From contig JAEUBA010000014.1 of the NCBI GenBank assembly GCA_018257865.1, positions 62,001-126,000 of the forward strand: DNA of 64,000 nt, written 5' to 3'. The notes under the pieces were generated by a model. That model made no database searches. It was given only the letters and a program-made list of their open reading frames with translations, and was not told where the DNA came from. Positions within the stretch are counted from its first letter, which is position 1. Each line of letters begins with the position of its first letter. This DNA is from Stereocaulon alpinum (lineage: Eukaryota; Ascomycota; Lecanoromycetes; Lecanorales; Stereocaulaceae). Shown one piece after another: positions 1 to 10,416 of this stretch. A program made the position numbers and the translations under genes.

Positions 1-550
1 CTCGTCTCTGCTGTATGGAACACCGTCTCGGACTTTGCAATCTTGATCCTGCCTATTGCGTCAGTCTGGAAGTTGCAGATGCGATCAAAAAGGAAGGCCG
101 GCATTATACTCATCTTTGGGACTGGCATTCTGTGCGTACACATCCCTGTTCTGCGATGAGTCTCCAACTTACTTTTATAGCGGTTGTATCACTAGCATTA
201 TACGCATAATAGTTCTCGCCAAGCAAAGGAGAAGCCTGGATGGAACATGGAAACACTACACGCTGGGCCTATGGTCGTGAGTATACCTGCCGCTTCCTTG
301 TCTATCTCATCCGCGCTGATTTTAGATTAGCACTGCTGAGATCACTTGCGCCATGATCGTTGCATGTCTACCTCCAATACCAGCGTTTGTTCGGCATATC
401 CGTGGCAAGACGGGTACGGAAAGCAGATCGCCAGCCCCAAGCAATAAAAAGGTCACACCACAGGAGATTCCGAGAATGATGCGGAAGGACAATAGCTGGG
501 ACGAGATCACCGAGTTGGAGAAATCCAGTACTAATACGCATTCAGTCTGA
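1..550 (+). CDS. Rhodopsin-domain (PTH11-like) fungal integral membrane protein, 3' part
   Basis: The gene is cut by the left window edge. Exons 1-131, 181-276 and 331-550 join in frame; the introns start GTGCGT and GTGAGT and end in TAG. The translation shows three hydrophobic helices: one around FAILILPIASVW, one around GIILIFGTGILGCI, and one around EITCAMIVACLPPIPAF. A polar, lysine- and serine-rich cytoplasmic tail follows, ending at a TGA at 548-550. The pattern of a tryptophan-bearing loop (LDGTWKHYTLGLWS) followed by an AEITC helix is the C-terminal half of the fungal rhodopsin-domain membrane proteins related to the PTH11 receptor. Family membership is known from these motifs. Ligand and signalling role cannot be told, and the N-terminal helices lie outside the window. 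Confidence 0.72.
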
Positions 551-1316
551 TGTGAGTGTGGCGACGACTGCATTTACAGGCGTCTATGCTTACCGTGTGG
601 ATACCATTGCTGTACTGCTGTATATAGAACTCTTTCACAGACTAATAAATGATTGGTCGAGCAGCTTCCCGGATCTCCTCACTGTTCAAAGTCAACGCAA
701 CGGCTTCAACATGATGTCAATGGGCGCCAGCCAGACATTGCGGTCTCCCTTGTGCTATGATATATCATTGCCAGAGAGGATTGATTTCCAAAGGGAACTG
801 TTGCAGGAGAATTCCCCTCTCACCTTATGAGCAGAGATATATCTCATCACTGGCTCGTGCACCCATCATCTTCGATCGCAGGCTGCATTCCAGACCAGCT
901 GAGTGACGCAGCCCTCGCCACTCGTTGTTGCACCATTTCCTAACCAGAACACCGAGCATTAGCGATCTCTGTAACTGCAGACAATGCATCTCAGCGTCTT
1001 CGATGATGGAACGATCTTCCTGCTCTCACTGCCTGCCCGAGCTCCGTCGAGCCGCACTCGCAGTCCCAGCGCGTTGGTCTACATATATCCTACAGGTGTT
1101 TACCGCGCCATTTTCGAAATAGCCAATGGTTGCGACGATGCGTGTGGAGACATGGGACGCAGTTGCCGGGCATCATCGGACGGCCTCGCTTAAAACATCT
1201 TTCGTCGTCTATATATGTACGTACTGTATGTGCTACTCCCTCGTCTGATTCCGGGTTAATAACCTCTCAATTAGACACCACATTGGTAGCACTACCACGT
1301 TACGGCTTCGACCACG
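551..1316. other. Intergenic, no gene seen
   Basis: This stretch separates the rhodopsin-domain gene from the decayed subtilisin. Short open frames occur on both strands, but none has a recognisable domain, and splice-aware reading did not extend any of them. No RNA gene or repeat was recognised. Confidence 0.5.
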
Positions 1317-3054
1317 ATGTATGCTACCATGAAGGGTATTTTCAGCATTGCGTTGACGCTCCTACTCACACAACCTATTTTCGGCTCTCCAGTAGAGCGT
1401 TGCGATCCCACATCGCCAATGATAAAAGCTCGGTTGGAGACTTGCCTGGCTCTATGGACCTCGCCAGCAACTATATCGTCGTATCCAAAGAACATGTGAG
1501 CGAGATGGACGCATCGTCTCACAACACTTGGGTGCAGAACTTGGGTAACGAAAAATAAACCGCCGATGGCAACGGCGAACCTCTGTCCCAATCGCCGCTC
1601 GCAAGCCAGCCATTGCCGGGAATCAAGCATACCTACAGTTTTCCATCGCAGCTTTCAGGGCTACTCTGGACGGTTCTTGGACGAGGTCATCAGGAAGATT
1701 GAAACCCACCCAGATGTAAGAAAGACATGACATTGTTGATCTATACTGTTGGACTGTGATGCATCTTAAACCCCCCGACTTAATTGCTACTGCAATTGAA
1801 ACATAATATCAAGTCTCGCCACATTGCAGACTGGTTGGATGAAAGAACTAGACATCAAGAGACGATGATGATGCGGTGAGCTGACTTGGTGTGACGAATC
1901 GCATAGGTTGCTTGCGTGGAGAGACACGATGATGGCTTCGAAACCTGCAGAATCAGACATGACCACCTCAGACATCGTTGTACAGAATCGGGCCCCATGG
2001 GGCCTCGCAAGGATTTCCCATCAATAGAAGTTGTCATTTGATACATTCAGAAACTACAATCATGAGAAGACAGCCGGGGAGGGAGTCAATGTGTACGTCC
2101 TCGACACGGGCGTTGATGTAGATACCCTCCAGTCTGAGGGTCGAGCGAGCTGGGGAGCGACCATTCCGGAAGGCGAGACTGATGTTGATGAGAACGGCCG
2201 CGGCACATATTTGGCGGGCACTATCGCTTCACAATCGTTTGGAGTTGCAAAGAAAGCTAATGTGTCCGTACTTGCTCCCTGGGTGTGGATCCCAATGTAT
2301 TAATACTAATTTCGTACTAGGCAGTCAAGATTCTGGACTCGAATGCGTTGAATGATATGTCCGACGCTATCAAAGGCGTAGAGTGGGTCGTCAAACAGCA
2401 TCAATCAAACATTGTGGCCTCCAGAAAAACCATAGACCAAGACGTTTTCAAAGGCAGTGTTGCTCTGCTGAACCCAATCACTGGTGATGATAGCCACTTT
2501 TGGAGCCTCAGATCGGCTCTAGACGCGGCCACTTGTGCAGGAGTTCACGTCGTCGTCGCTGCCCCATCAATCAACAAGAACGAATGTTCTCAGTCGATCG
2601 CGCCAGTGAACTCTATCTGCAATGGTGCGTCGACACTTATCGACGGAAAAGCATTTTTCGCCAACTTCGTTCCATGCCTCGACTTGTTGGCCCCCGGAGA
2701 CAAAGTCTTGTCGATCTTTGTTGGTCCTGCCGAGATGACTTTATCGGGCACTGAAGTGGCTGCTGCGCATATTGCTGGACTCGTGGTTTACCTTTTGTCG
2801 CAATAGCCTAAAGGAACAACCCCAGAGGAACTCAACAGAATTGTTCTGGAGCTCGCAACTCCCGACATGTTACGGAGCTTGCCAGACGAGAGCAACAACG
2901 TGAGCACCAAATGTTCTTTGAGGACTGGGCGTTTTGACTGATAAAGTCTTAGCTGCTCGCTTTCAACAATGCCACTAAGCCACGACGTACCCTTAGAAAA
3001 TTGGGTACTAACCACGCTTCTCGGGCTGACTTCGAGTTTGCCGGGAGTACGTGA
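1317..3054 (+). pseudogene. Decayed subtilisin-like (S8A, proteinase K type) protease
   Basis: The order of parts is that of a secreted proteinase K-type enzyme. It has a signal peptide (MKGIFSIALTLLLTQ), an I9 propeptide (NYIVVSK, then IKHTYSF and GYSGRFLDEVIRKIETHPDV), the S8 domain, and a C-terminal tail ending at TGA 3052-3054. Introns at about 2268-2320 and 2900-2952 still look normal. The coding frame is broken by TAA at 1556-1558, by a frame change near 1650, by TAG at 2025-2027 just before the catalytic domain, and by TAG at 2804-2806. The catalytic Asp survives (YVLDTG). The catalytic His motif reads NGRGTY instead of NGHGTH, the catalytic Ser motif reads SGTEVAA instead of SGTSMAA, and the usual AAGN oxyanion motif reads AAPS. 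It therefore cannot be an active protease; a noncatalytic fragment could still be expressed. Confidence 0.82.
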
Positions 3055-3943
3055 TTGTTTTGCTAGAGTGGGCGAGGGGATCGTCTACCGGATCTACGAT
3101 TTTCTATTTATGACGTCAACAGTGCATGTTTGCCAAGGAACAACCTCGGCAAATCTCGAATGCCGCAAGCGCCACCTCGAACCCATCAACACATCACACT
3201 CTTGTCAATCAAGGTCTCTGCTTCTTCATGTTCGACTTGAAGCAAGGGTCATAATCCCGCAAACTGATCTTTGCTTAAAAAGTCAGCAACTTGGTTCCAG
3301 GATTACAACCCCAGGGCTTGAGGCTTGACGGAATCCTGAACCATCACTTTTCTCACGAGATCCTAGGTCTGAAGCTTTCGATGCGTTGCCACCGCAGTAG
3401 CTTAGATCATTGCCTTTTTACAGTAACACCTGCTGCTCTTCACATGTAGGGGTCCCAATCTACGACCGAGCAGCCATGAGATCGGAGAGAAGGAGTTGGG
3501 TGTTTCCAGTTACATGGCGTTGCCGTTGAACCTGCAACCTAGTGTGACACAATCTCCTACCAACGGCTACTACTTCATGAGCGAAACATGTTAATAAATC
3601 AGTCAACTCTCTTCATCGCTCATTTCAGAACAATGTGGTTGTACTATCCTGGTATGGTGTTGGTTCATGCTGTCGGTGACCGAGCCGCACTCTAAGGGCG
3701 GATACTTCAATACTAAGATGACTAGGCCTTACGCTTCTACGTATCGCAAGAACTTTTGATGTGGCGTGTTCCTTGCACTCAGGGCCAACATCCTGGGATC
3801 ATGAGCGGTCTTTGTATCATCGATGGTGCTTCGGTCAACTGTCAGCTAAAGTCTGAACTGTGGCCGTTCAATGATAATGCCCAACTTATGGCTACTGTAC
3901 TTCGTGCTCTCATTTTCAACATCTCAATTAGTCTACTTTCAAG
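3055..3943. other. Intergenic, presumed promoter of the multicopper oxidase gene
   Basis: No supported coding region was found between the decayed subtilisin and the oxidase start. Several out-of-frame ATGs precede the chosen oxidase start. No repeat or RNA gene was recognised. Confidence 0.45.
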
Positions 3944-6077
3944 ATGTCCTCATCTTGCTATCGCGCACTTATTGTTGCGGTCTGTCTGGTATTCTGGACC
4001 TCACCATTGCTTTGCGCTCAAGTCAAGTTTGCAGTAGATCTCACATGGGAGCTCGGTGCTCCTGATGGCCAAACGCGATACATGATATTGGTGAACGGGC
4101 AATTTCCAGGACCACAATTGACGCTGGATCAAGGCGATGATGTCGAGGTAGGTTAGACGCTTTGCGTATGATTATTGTAATTGACATGCGGCCAGTTTAC
4201 CGTCATCAACCATCTCCCTTTCGCCACTGCGGTTCATTTCCACGGTATAGAGTATAGCACCCCATGATCCGAGCCTGGGATTCCATGCTGTACTGACAAG
4301 TCAAGGCAAAACGGTACCCCTTGGTCTGATGGAGTTCCTGGCGTTTCCCAGAAGCCAGTGGCGAGCGGTGCAACGTTTACCTCTAAGTGGACAGCAACCC
4401 AATATGGGACCTACTGGTATGCCTACACCCTCTTGAGACTGGGAAACGTATTTCTAACGTGGTTGAAAGGTATCACGGACACGCAGAAGGCCAGGTTCAA
4501 GATGGTCTTTACGGAGTAATTTTGATTAGGTTGGTCTTGCTGAGGTTTCACAATATTTTGTCACCCTTCCTTGCTAAGACTACTCAAGGCCAAATTCGCA
4601 TGAACCGTCCCCTTTCAGCCTCATCACGAACGATACCAAGAGCCTTAGGGCTATGCGCAGGGCTGAAGCGTCACCAAAACCCTTATTGCTTTCTGACTGG
4701 AGCCATTTCACCTCAGATCAGTACATGGCTGCAGAGACCGCCACGGGCTATGATCTCTTGTATGTCATGGTAACTTGCGTTGACAGCCACTGCTAAACCT
4801 TCAATCACAGTTGTGTGGATAGTATGCTTATCAATGGAAAGGGATCCGTGAATTGTCAAACACAGCAAACCCTGAACCAACTAACACCTCCGCCTCTAGC
4901 ACATCTCTTAAATGGTTCTACTGTGACTGATAGAGGGTGCGTGGCATTAAATCAGCCTCCCCTATCCACTGGCTAATCTTGTATTAGCTGCACACCTCCA
5001 ACCAAAGCAGATCTGACACAGGGGAACTTTACGACGCAGGGCTCCAATCTCCCTGTTGATATGTACTCTGGTTGTTCTCCTACCAACGGAAGCGTAGAAA
5101 TCATCGAAGTTGATGCTTCAAGTGGATGGGCAAGCATCAATTTCATCAGCGCAATGAGCCTCAAATCGCCTGTCGTCTCGATAGATGAACATCCAATGTG
5201 GGTGTACGCGGTTGACGGCCATTACATCCAGCCTCAGCTGGCAGACACCATCTTCATGTACAATGGCGAGCGCTATTCGGCAATGGTCCAGCTTGACAAG
5301 ACGCCAGGCGACTATATTATCCGAGTTGCAAATTTTGGCGCCGATCAGATCATCTCTGGATACGCCACACTCTCCTATAAGCATGGAACCAAGAACCGCA
5401 CATCTGTGCCGTATATCAACTACGGCGGCGTCAATACCACCGCAAGTGTCATTCCCCTGGATAAAACTCTCCTGGTTCCCTTCCCAGCCTCGGCGCCTGC
5501 ACCCACGGCAGATGCAACCTACATTCTCAACCTAGGACGCAAGTACGCGAACCAAAACTGGTCACTCAACGGCAACGCCACCTATGCTCTAGATCAAGAT
5601 TACAACAGCCCACTCCTATTCAACCCCGAGTCCCCACACGCCCTAAATTCGAACTTCACCATCCGCACGAAAAACAATACTTGGATAGACATCGTCCTCC
5701 AGGTCGAACTCGCACCACCCAACCCAGCCCAACCTGCGCACCCAGTCCACAAACACAGCAACAAAGCATACATCATCGGCAGTGCCAATGGTATATTCAA
5801 CTACACCTCAGTCGCAGAGGCCGTGAAGTACATGCCAAACGGGACATTCAACCTCCAAACACCGCAGTTAAGAGATAGCTTCACGACACCAAGTGTACTG
5901 CTCGGACCAGCATGGATAGCGTTCAGATATCAGAGCGCTAATCCTGGCGCATGGTTCTTACATTGCCATATCCAGACGCATTTGGATGGTGGTATGGCGA
6001 TGACGATTCTGGATGGGGTGGATACGTGGCCTGATGTGCCGGCTGAGTATGGGGTTGTGAATTACAGGTCTCAATAG
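3944..6077 (+). CDS. Secreted Abr1-type multicopper oxidase
   Basis: Seven exons (3944-4147, 4196-4251, 4306-4416, 4470-4529, 4589-4759, 4811-4936, 4988-6077) give 605 residues. A signal peptide covers about residues 1-25 (MSSSCYRALIVAVCLVFW..LLCAQ). All four copper-binding motifs are present: HFHG at about 82-85, WYHGH at about 124-128 (split by an intron), HPVHKH at about 494-499 and HCHIQTHLDGGM at about 568-579. The last motif puts a methionine at the type 1 copper axial position. These motifs, together with the SNKAYIIGSA and FTTPSVLLGP blocks, match the ascomycete group around the conidial pigment oxidase Abr1. The family couples one-electron substrate oxidation (phenols or metal ions) to reduction of oxygen to water. 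Extracellular location is inferred from the signal peptide. No pigment cluster genes lie beside it, so a role in melanin is not supported by context. Confidence 0.88.
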
Positions 6078-6881
6078 CCTCTTCATGTGGCTTCAGGCAC
6101 TTTTGTTTCGCCGTGTATAAGGGTTGGGGGTACATACATTATGGACTAAAGAGAAAAGTAATAGAGGACGCGGTATCGTATATATAGAAGAGTCTAGCTA
6201 GACATTGACTCAGTACACATACACTTCCACCATTTAACAACCACGGAGCCCGTACATCACGGACTTGTTCCTGCCATTCACCCAACACTGACTACCTACA
6301 CAAATGCTTCGTCCAACGATCCAACACAACGGAACTCCCACTAAACATTCATCTCCCATCCCACGTACAAGATACAACCTCCGCTCCCCGTTGACACGGC
6401 TAGTTTGAGTACACACGCGTACTACTGCATTGGTCGAATCGCCATCCATGCCCATCTCACGCAAAGCACCGCTTCCTTACTAATACTATACTCCAACCAT
6501 CACCGTCCCGACCGGCAACAATATAGTCTAACGAGCGCAAGGGGAAGGAGATGTGGTGCTGAAGGATGGCTTTTTCTGAGTGGATACTGATAAGGTGTGG
6601 AGTATGGGAAAGCTGGTATTGATGGATGTTGGGGGATGTTGGGTGGTTAGTGGAGGTTTGATGGGGTGGGGTGGGGTGGCGTATGGGTGGATGGGTTGAG
6701 AGGATAGGAGTAGCTGGATGCATGCAGGTTCGGGTAGAGTCATGCACGGTGTTGAGATGATGTGGCTGATATGTATAATTTCAGACAGAGCGATTCATCT
6801 GTTTTACAAGGACAAGGTCATTGCCTTTACGATGTGAGCTTTTAGCCGCAGCCGACTATAAGTAGCGCATGCTATGCTATT
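6078..6881. other. Intergenic between convergent genes, G-rich short repeats
   Basis: This stretch lies between the oxidase stop and the Prp2 stop, which face each other. It has G-rich simple sequence around 6640-6700 with repeated GGGGT units. No supported gene is present; the short open frames on the minus strand are proline- and histidine-rich readings of this simple sequence. Confidence 0.5.
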
Positions 6882-9821
6882 TCATATCTTACTCCTCGCC
6901 CCAGCAGCGCCCTGCCCCTTCGGCATTTTCCGATCCGTACCCAATGCTTCTAGATCCTTCTTCTTATGATAATGCGGTGCAGCCTCCGCCAACCACTCCG
7001 GCTGAATAGGTAAATTTCCCCTCATGTACTCCCTCGAGGTGAGCACTAATTCGTAGAAGATGATCCATTTCGGATTGACTTCAAAGAGCGTGCTGCTCGG
7101 ATGAAGGTAGGTAGTCATGCCGTTCTTGACGGTGCGGTAGCTGTCGCCTCCCTTTTGCAGGCGCGCGGCATTGGGGAAGAACCCCGCCGTAAGGGATTTC
7201 TGGATGGGCACGAGCTCACCGGCACCAACAGTAGTGATGGTGACTTCGACTCTGTCACAAAGCTTGGCGAGCTGGTCTCGAACATCTCGGGCGCGGGTGA
7301 GACTGCGTTGTTGAAGAAAGTTCTCGCGAGCCCAGACGTAGCTGAAGTCGCTGTCAACCCACTGGTTCCAGATGTTGAGTAGCGAAAAGTGGTCACCGCC
7401 TTCTTTGATCGTGAATCGAGCACGGGCACTGTCGGCTAGGATCTTCTTGTCTTTGGGCCGATAGAAGAGTGAGGCTGATTCGCCAAGCATGGCGATGACG
7501 GACAAGACTTCTTCAACGCACCCGTGTTTGTCAGCGGCAAGGATGGATCGGGCGAGCATGGGGTCTGTTGGGAACTCGGCCATCTGGCGGCCGAGCTTAG
7601 TCAGTGCACCCTTGTCATTAAGGGCCCCAAGGGCATAAAGGTTCTCAAGAGCACGAATGAGGGTCTCGGCTGGCGGAGCATCCATGAAGTCAAACTCCAT
7701 CAAGTCATTGATGCCGAGGGATTTGAGTAGCAGGACCACGCTGTTGAGATTGGTTCGTTGAATCTCGGGCATGGTAGAGTCATCAAGCTCGTTGTGGAAG
7801 GCGAATTTAGTGTAGAGGCGGAAGCACTTGCCAGGGGCAACTCTGCCTGCTCTACCACTCCTTTGATTCGCAGAAGCACGCGAGCATGGCGTAACCACTA
7901 ACGACTCCATGCCTGTCCGCGCATTGTAGACATTCTCTTTCACGAAGCCAGGATCGATAACGTAGACAATGCCGTCGATGGTCAAACTAGTCTCAGCTAT
8001 ATTCGTAGCCAAGACAACCTTTCTCGCTTTGGGTGGTGTTGGTTCGAAGATCTTGCTTTGTAGCTCTGAGGGAAGGTTGGCGTAGATTGGACAGATGATC
8101 ATCTCCGGTACTTTGGAGCCCAGTTTCCTTGCTGTCTCCTGCAGATTCAGCTCAGCGGCCTCAATCTCTTCTTGGCCAGTCAGGAAGACCAGGATGTCTC
8201 CCCTGGGCTGGGTGATATGAATTTGGAAGATCGTGGTGACAGCGGCGGCAAGGTAGTTCGCTTCTGGCTGAGGTGTGTAATGTATGTCCACAGGGTATCT
8301 TCGCCCTGGTATGTTGAAGATCGGAGCATCATCGAAGTACTTCGCGAACTTTTGTGCGTCCATTGTAGCCGAAGATATGAGAAGCTTCAGCTCTGGTCTG
8401 AACCTCGCAATATCTTTCACAAGACCGAATAGAATATCCGTATGCAGCGTCCGTTCGTGAGCCTCGTCGATCATTAAAGCCGAGTAAGCTCCAAGATCAG
8501 GCTCTGTCAAGAACTCTCTCAGCAGCATACCATCTGTCATGTACTTCAGAATCGTCTTATCGGACGTGGCGTCCTCGAAACGGATCGAATAGCCTACTTC
8601 ATTGCCCACCTTTACACCCATTTCATCCGCCACACGCGCTGCAACACTCATAGCAGCCACTCGTCGAGGTTGCGTGCACCCAACCTTCATACCATCCTTA
8701 GTATAGCCAGCTTCGTGGAGGTATTGAGGAATCTGTGTAGTCTTTCCGCTGCCTGTTTCCCCAACAATGATGAGAACCTGGTACTCCGAGATCGCCTTGA
8801 GGAGGTCGTCTCTAAAAGTGTAGATGGGTAGGCTCTTCCGCGTGTCCTCGATCGAAGACGCTTTCGCCTCCGCAGCCTTAAGCTGCTCCTGCAGAGCCCT
8901 CTGCTCTTTCGTCAATGGTTTGCCATCACTCTCTAGCCTCGTGTCCATGATGAAATTGATCTTCTGAGTATCGTCAAAGACGTAGTCATACTCCCCTTCA
9001 TCCACCCGTTCGCTCTGAGAGATCTGCGCCTTAGCTTTCGCGCTCTGCTCCCTCTCCCATTCTTCCTGCTCCGTGACGTATCTCTCATTGCCATGCTCGT
9101 CCTTGTCAACATATCGCTTGTAGAGTGCTTCCTCCTTTTTCTTCCTATCTATCTTGCCCTTCTCAGTGATGTAATCTTCAGGCATCATGTACCCATCACG
9201 ATGGTCATCAATTCGTAACCTCTCCTCCGCAATCCGCAGCACCTCCCTATTTTTCGCAAACTCCTCTTTCTCCCTTCTTGTCAAGTCTGGGTTACTTCGT
9301 AGCTCTGCGGTCTCTTCAGTGACTTGTTTACGAAGTAAGGCCAGCCTTTCAGCTTCTCTCTTTTTAAGATACTCCTGCCTGGACCTTTCTCTCAAGTCTG
9401 GCATAGCAGCCTGTCTTGCCTCTGTATCAGCAGCTAATGCTCGCCGCCGAGCTACCTCTTTGCCTTCCTTTGTCTGTGAACGATCTTCTACCAGCTTCTT
9501 CGTCTTCTCTGCGTCTCTAAGGGCCAACCTCCTAGCAAAGTCATCCTTTTCTGCCTGGTCCTGGGCCATAGCTCTTTCTTTTACTGCCTCTTCATCAAGC
9601 TCCTCTTCCGGCTCCTGAGACCGGGCCGCACCATCATCCAAGCGGACTCGCTTAGGCGGCGACTGTTCAAACTGCTCTTCTTCCACATACTCTTCATCTC
9701 CCCAGCGGTCTTCGAAGTCGTCGGTCTGCCTCCGTCGCAATATCCGTGATGCTGGCTTTCGGTGCCGGTCATGACGAACGTCGTGATGGGGGGGGCTTTG
9801 AGAGGCGTTTGGAGAAGCCAT
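6882..9821 (-). CDS. PRP2: Pre-mRNA splicing DEAH-box ATPase Prp2 (DHX16 type)
   Basis: A single exon encodes 979 residues starting at ATG 9821. The first ~320 residues are charged and low-complexity, rich in Arg, Glu and Lys, as in Prp2 orthologues, and include a YDYVFDD segment. The helicase core follows with motif I GETGSGKT (about 354-361), motif II DEAH (about 449-452), motif III SAT (about 483), motif V region NIAETSLTIDG and motif VI near RSGRAGR (about 655). The winged-helix/ratchet and OB-fold regions end in IQPEWLAEAAPHYH, which is characteristic of this subgroup. Prp2 acts in the nucleus on the activated spliceosome and remodels it before the first transesterification, with Spp2 as G-patch cofactor. 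Length is close to known orthologues. Prp22 or Prp16 is less likely because the S1 domain typical of Prp22 is absent and the C-terminus fits DHX16. Confidence 0.9.
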   Translation of the reverse strand: MASPNASQSPPHHDVRHDRHRKPASRILRRRQTDDFEDRWGDEEYVEEEQFEQSPPKRVRLDDGAARSQEPEEELDEEAVKERAMAQDQAEKDDFARRLALRDAEKTKKLVEDRSQTKEGKEVARRRALAADTEARQAAMPDLRERSRQEYLKKREAERLALLRKQVTEETAELRSNPDLTRREKEEFAKNREVLRIAEERLRIDDHRDGYMMPEDYITEKGKIDRKKKEEALYKRYVDKDEHGNERYVTEQEEWEREQSAKAKAQISQSERVDEGEYDYVFDDTQKINFIMDTRLESDGKPLTKEQRALQEQLKAAEAKASSIEDTRKSLPIYTFRDDLLKAISEYQVLIIVGETGSGKTTQIPQYLHEAGYTKDGMKVGCTQPRRVAAMSVAARVADEMGVKVGNEVGYSIRFEDATSDKTILKYMTDGMLLREFLTEPDLGAYSALMIDEAHERTLHTDILFGLVKDIARFRPELKLLISSATMDAQKFAKYFDDAPIFNIPGRRYPVDIHYTPQPEANYLAAAVTTIFQIHITQPRGDILVFLTGQEEIEAAELNLQETARKLGSKVPEMIICPIYANLPSELQSKIFEPTPPKARKVVLATNIAETSLTIDGIVYVIDPGFVKENVYNARTGMESLVVTPCSRASANQRSGRAGRVAPGKCFRLYTKFAFHNELDDSTMPEIQRTNLNSVVLLLKSLGINDLMEFDFMDAPPAETLIRALENLYALGALNDKGALTKLGRQMAEFPTDPMLARSILAADKHGCVEEVLSVIAMLGESASLFYRPKDKKILADSARARFTIKEGGDHFSLLNIWNQWVDSDFSYVWARENFLQQRSLTRARDVRDQLAKLCDRVEVTITTVGAGELVPIQKSLTAGFFPNAARLQKGGDSYRTVKNGMTTYLHPSSTLFEVNPKWIIFYELVLTSREYMRGNLPIQPEWLAEAAPHYHKKKDLEALGTDRKMPKGQGAAGARSKI

Positions 9822-10242
9822 GGCTTCTTGGAATTAGAGATGAAAAGGAATCTACGGTACGATACTGCAAATACACCAAGCCGTGGATTCAAGCTAAGCC
9901 AAAGGTTGATGTCCGTGTCGGAATGGTTCCGCGTGCTCAGGTGACAAAAGTCCGCCCGGGCCAACCTCTACCCCCCGAGCCCCCGAGCCCCCGAGCCCCC
10001 CTGTTTTTCTCGCGCAAGGCGATTGATTGCCGCGCGAGGCTGCATGCTCCAGGGCGGTCCTGGGTTGGCCTTAGTGACTTGTAGTCTGCACCCCATTAGA
10101 GGTGGGGGAACTCGCTTTCTCATTGCTATTGTTATGTAACCTTAGGGTGTATGCCTGTAGCACCTCCCTCAAAAGGAATGACCACAACATTGTCTACTAT
10201 CGTCGCTATCCCTAGTCTCCCAACTGGACAGTTTCGGGCTGC
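9822..10242. other. Intergenic upstream of Prp2, with C-rich 8-bp repeat
   Basis: This is the presumed Prp2 promoter and 5' leader. A perfect 8-bp unit (GAGCCCCC) occurs three times at 9977-10000. No open frame with a recognisable product is present. Confidence 0.5.
9977..10000. repeat. Short tandem repeat, 8-bp unit x3
   Basis: GAG occurs at 9977, 9985 and 9993, each followed by a run of five or more C. It is a C-rich microsatellite in the upstream region of the Prp2 gene. Confidence 0.8.
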
Positions 10243-10247
10243 AAAAA
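10243..10247 (-). terminator. RNA polymerase III T-run terminator of the tRNA gene
   Basis: On the minus strand a run of five T begins a few bases after the tRNA discriminator base at 10252. A T-run of this length is the standard Pol III stop signal, which argues that the tRNA gene upstream can be transcribed. Confidence 0.7.
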
Positions 10248-10251
10248 TATT

Positions 10252-10416
10252 TGAAAGGAGTGGGATTCGAACCCACGCGGGATAAACCCATGAGAAATCA
10301 GGATAGATTTCGCCTATCCAAGCGTATGCTTGAGTCTGAGAGAAAGTCAATATGATGGATAAATTTCGTTTCATTTCAAAGCTTACCACACGCCATAACC
10401 ACTCGGCCATCCTTCC
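10252..10416 (-). tRNA. tRNA-Leu(CAA) with a canonical intron plus an extra 51-nt insertion
   Basis: The 5' end is at 10416. The acceptor strand GGAAGGA pairs with TCCTTTC at 10259-10253 (one G-U), followed by discriminator A at 10252. The D arm carries A box TGGCCGAGTGG. The T arm GTGGG/CCCAC encloses TTCGAAT (B box), and a GGG/CCC variable arm makes it type II. The anticodon loop CTCAAG with CAA at 10332-10330 indicates Leu (UUG codons). A canonical intron follows position 37 at 10328-10297 (32 nt), and its GCTTGG pairs with the anticodon, as in other pre-tRNA-Leu(CAA). The 5' anticodon stem TG..AGA (partner TCTCA at 10295-10291) is interrupted by 51 extra nt (10388-10338 by structure; 10386-10336 by GT..AG). 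Without both inserts the tRNA is 82 nt. It may be functional or a disrupted copy. Confidence 0.8.
10336..10386 (-). other. 51-nt spliceosomal-intron-like insertion inside the tRNA anticodon stem
   Basis: The segment begins GTAAGC, has a branch-like TTGAC about 12 nt before its end, and a pyrimidine-rich tail TTTCTCTCAG. Its length equals the common mRNA intron length in this window. Excision at these GT..AG borders would leave stem TGTGA, which pairs with TCTCA except for one U-U. Removing 10388-10338 instead restores a perfect TGAGA/TCTCA stem, so that frame probably reflects the original uninterrupted gene. That it is an mRNA-type intron or introner-like element is inference. Confidence 0.6.

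Noticed and set aside
2025..2806. RIP mutation as the cause of the subtilisin stops
   Set aside because: The TAG at 2025 replaces an expected GAG (conserved Glu), a transversion that RIP does not make, and the region is not AT-enriched.
9187..9618. 143-codon plus-strand frame rich in Ser and Leu
   Set aside because: Antisense of the Arg/Glu-rich Prp2 N-terminus.
10336..10386. Reading the tRNA locus as one long-intron tRNA with anticodon AAG or AGC near TGGTAAGC
   Set aside because: That reading lacks U at position 33 or needs a shifted anticodon stem with mismatches, whereas removing the 51-nt segment gives a perfect stem, a normal CTCAAG loop and the expected intron-anticodon pairing.
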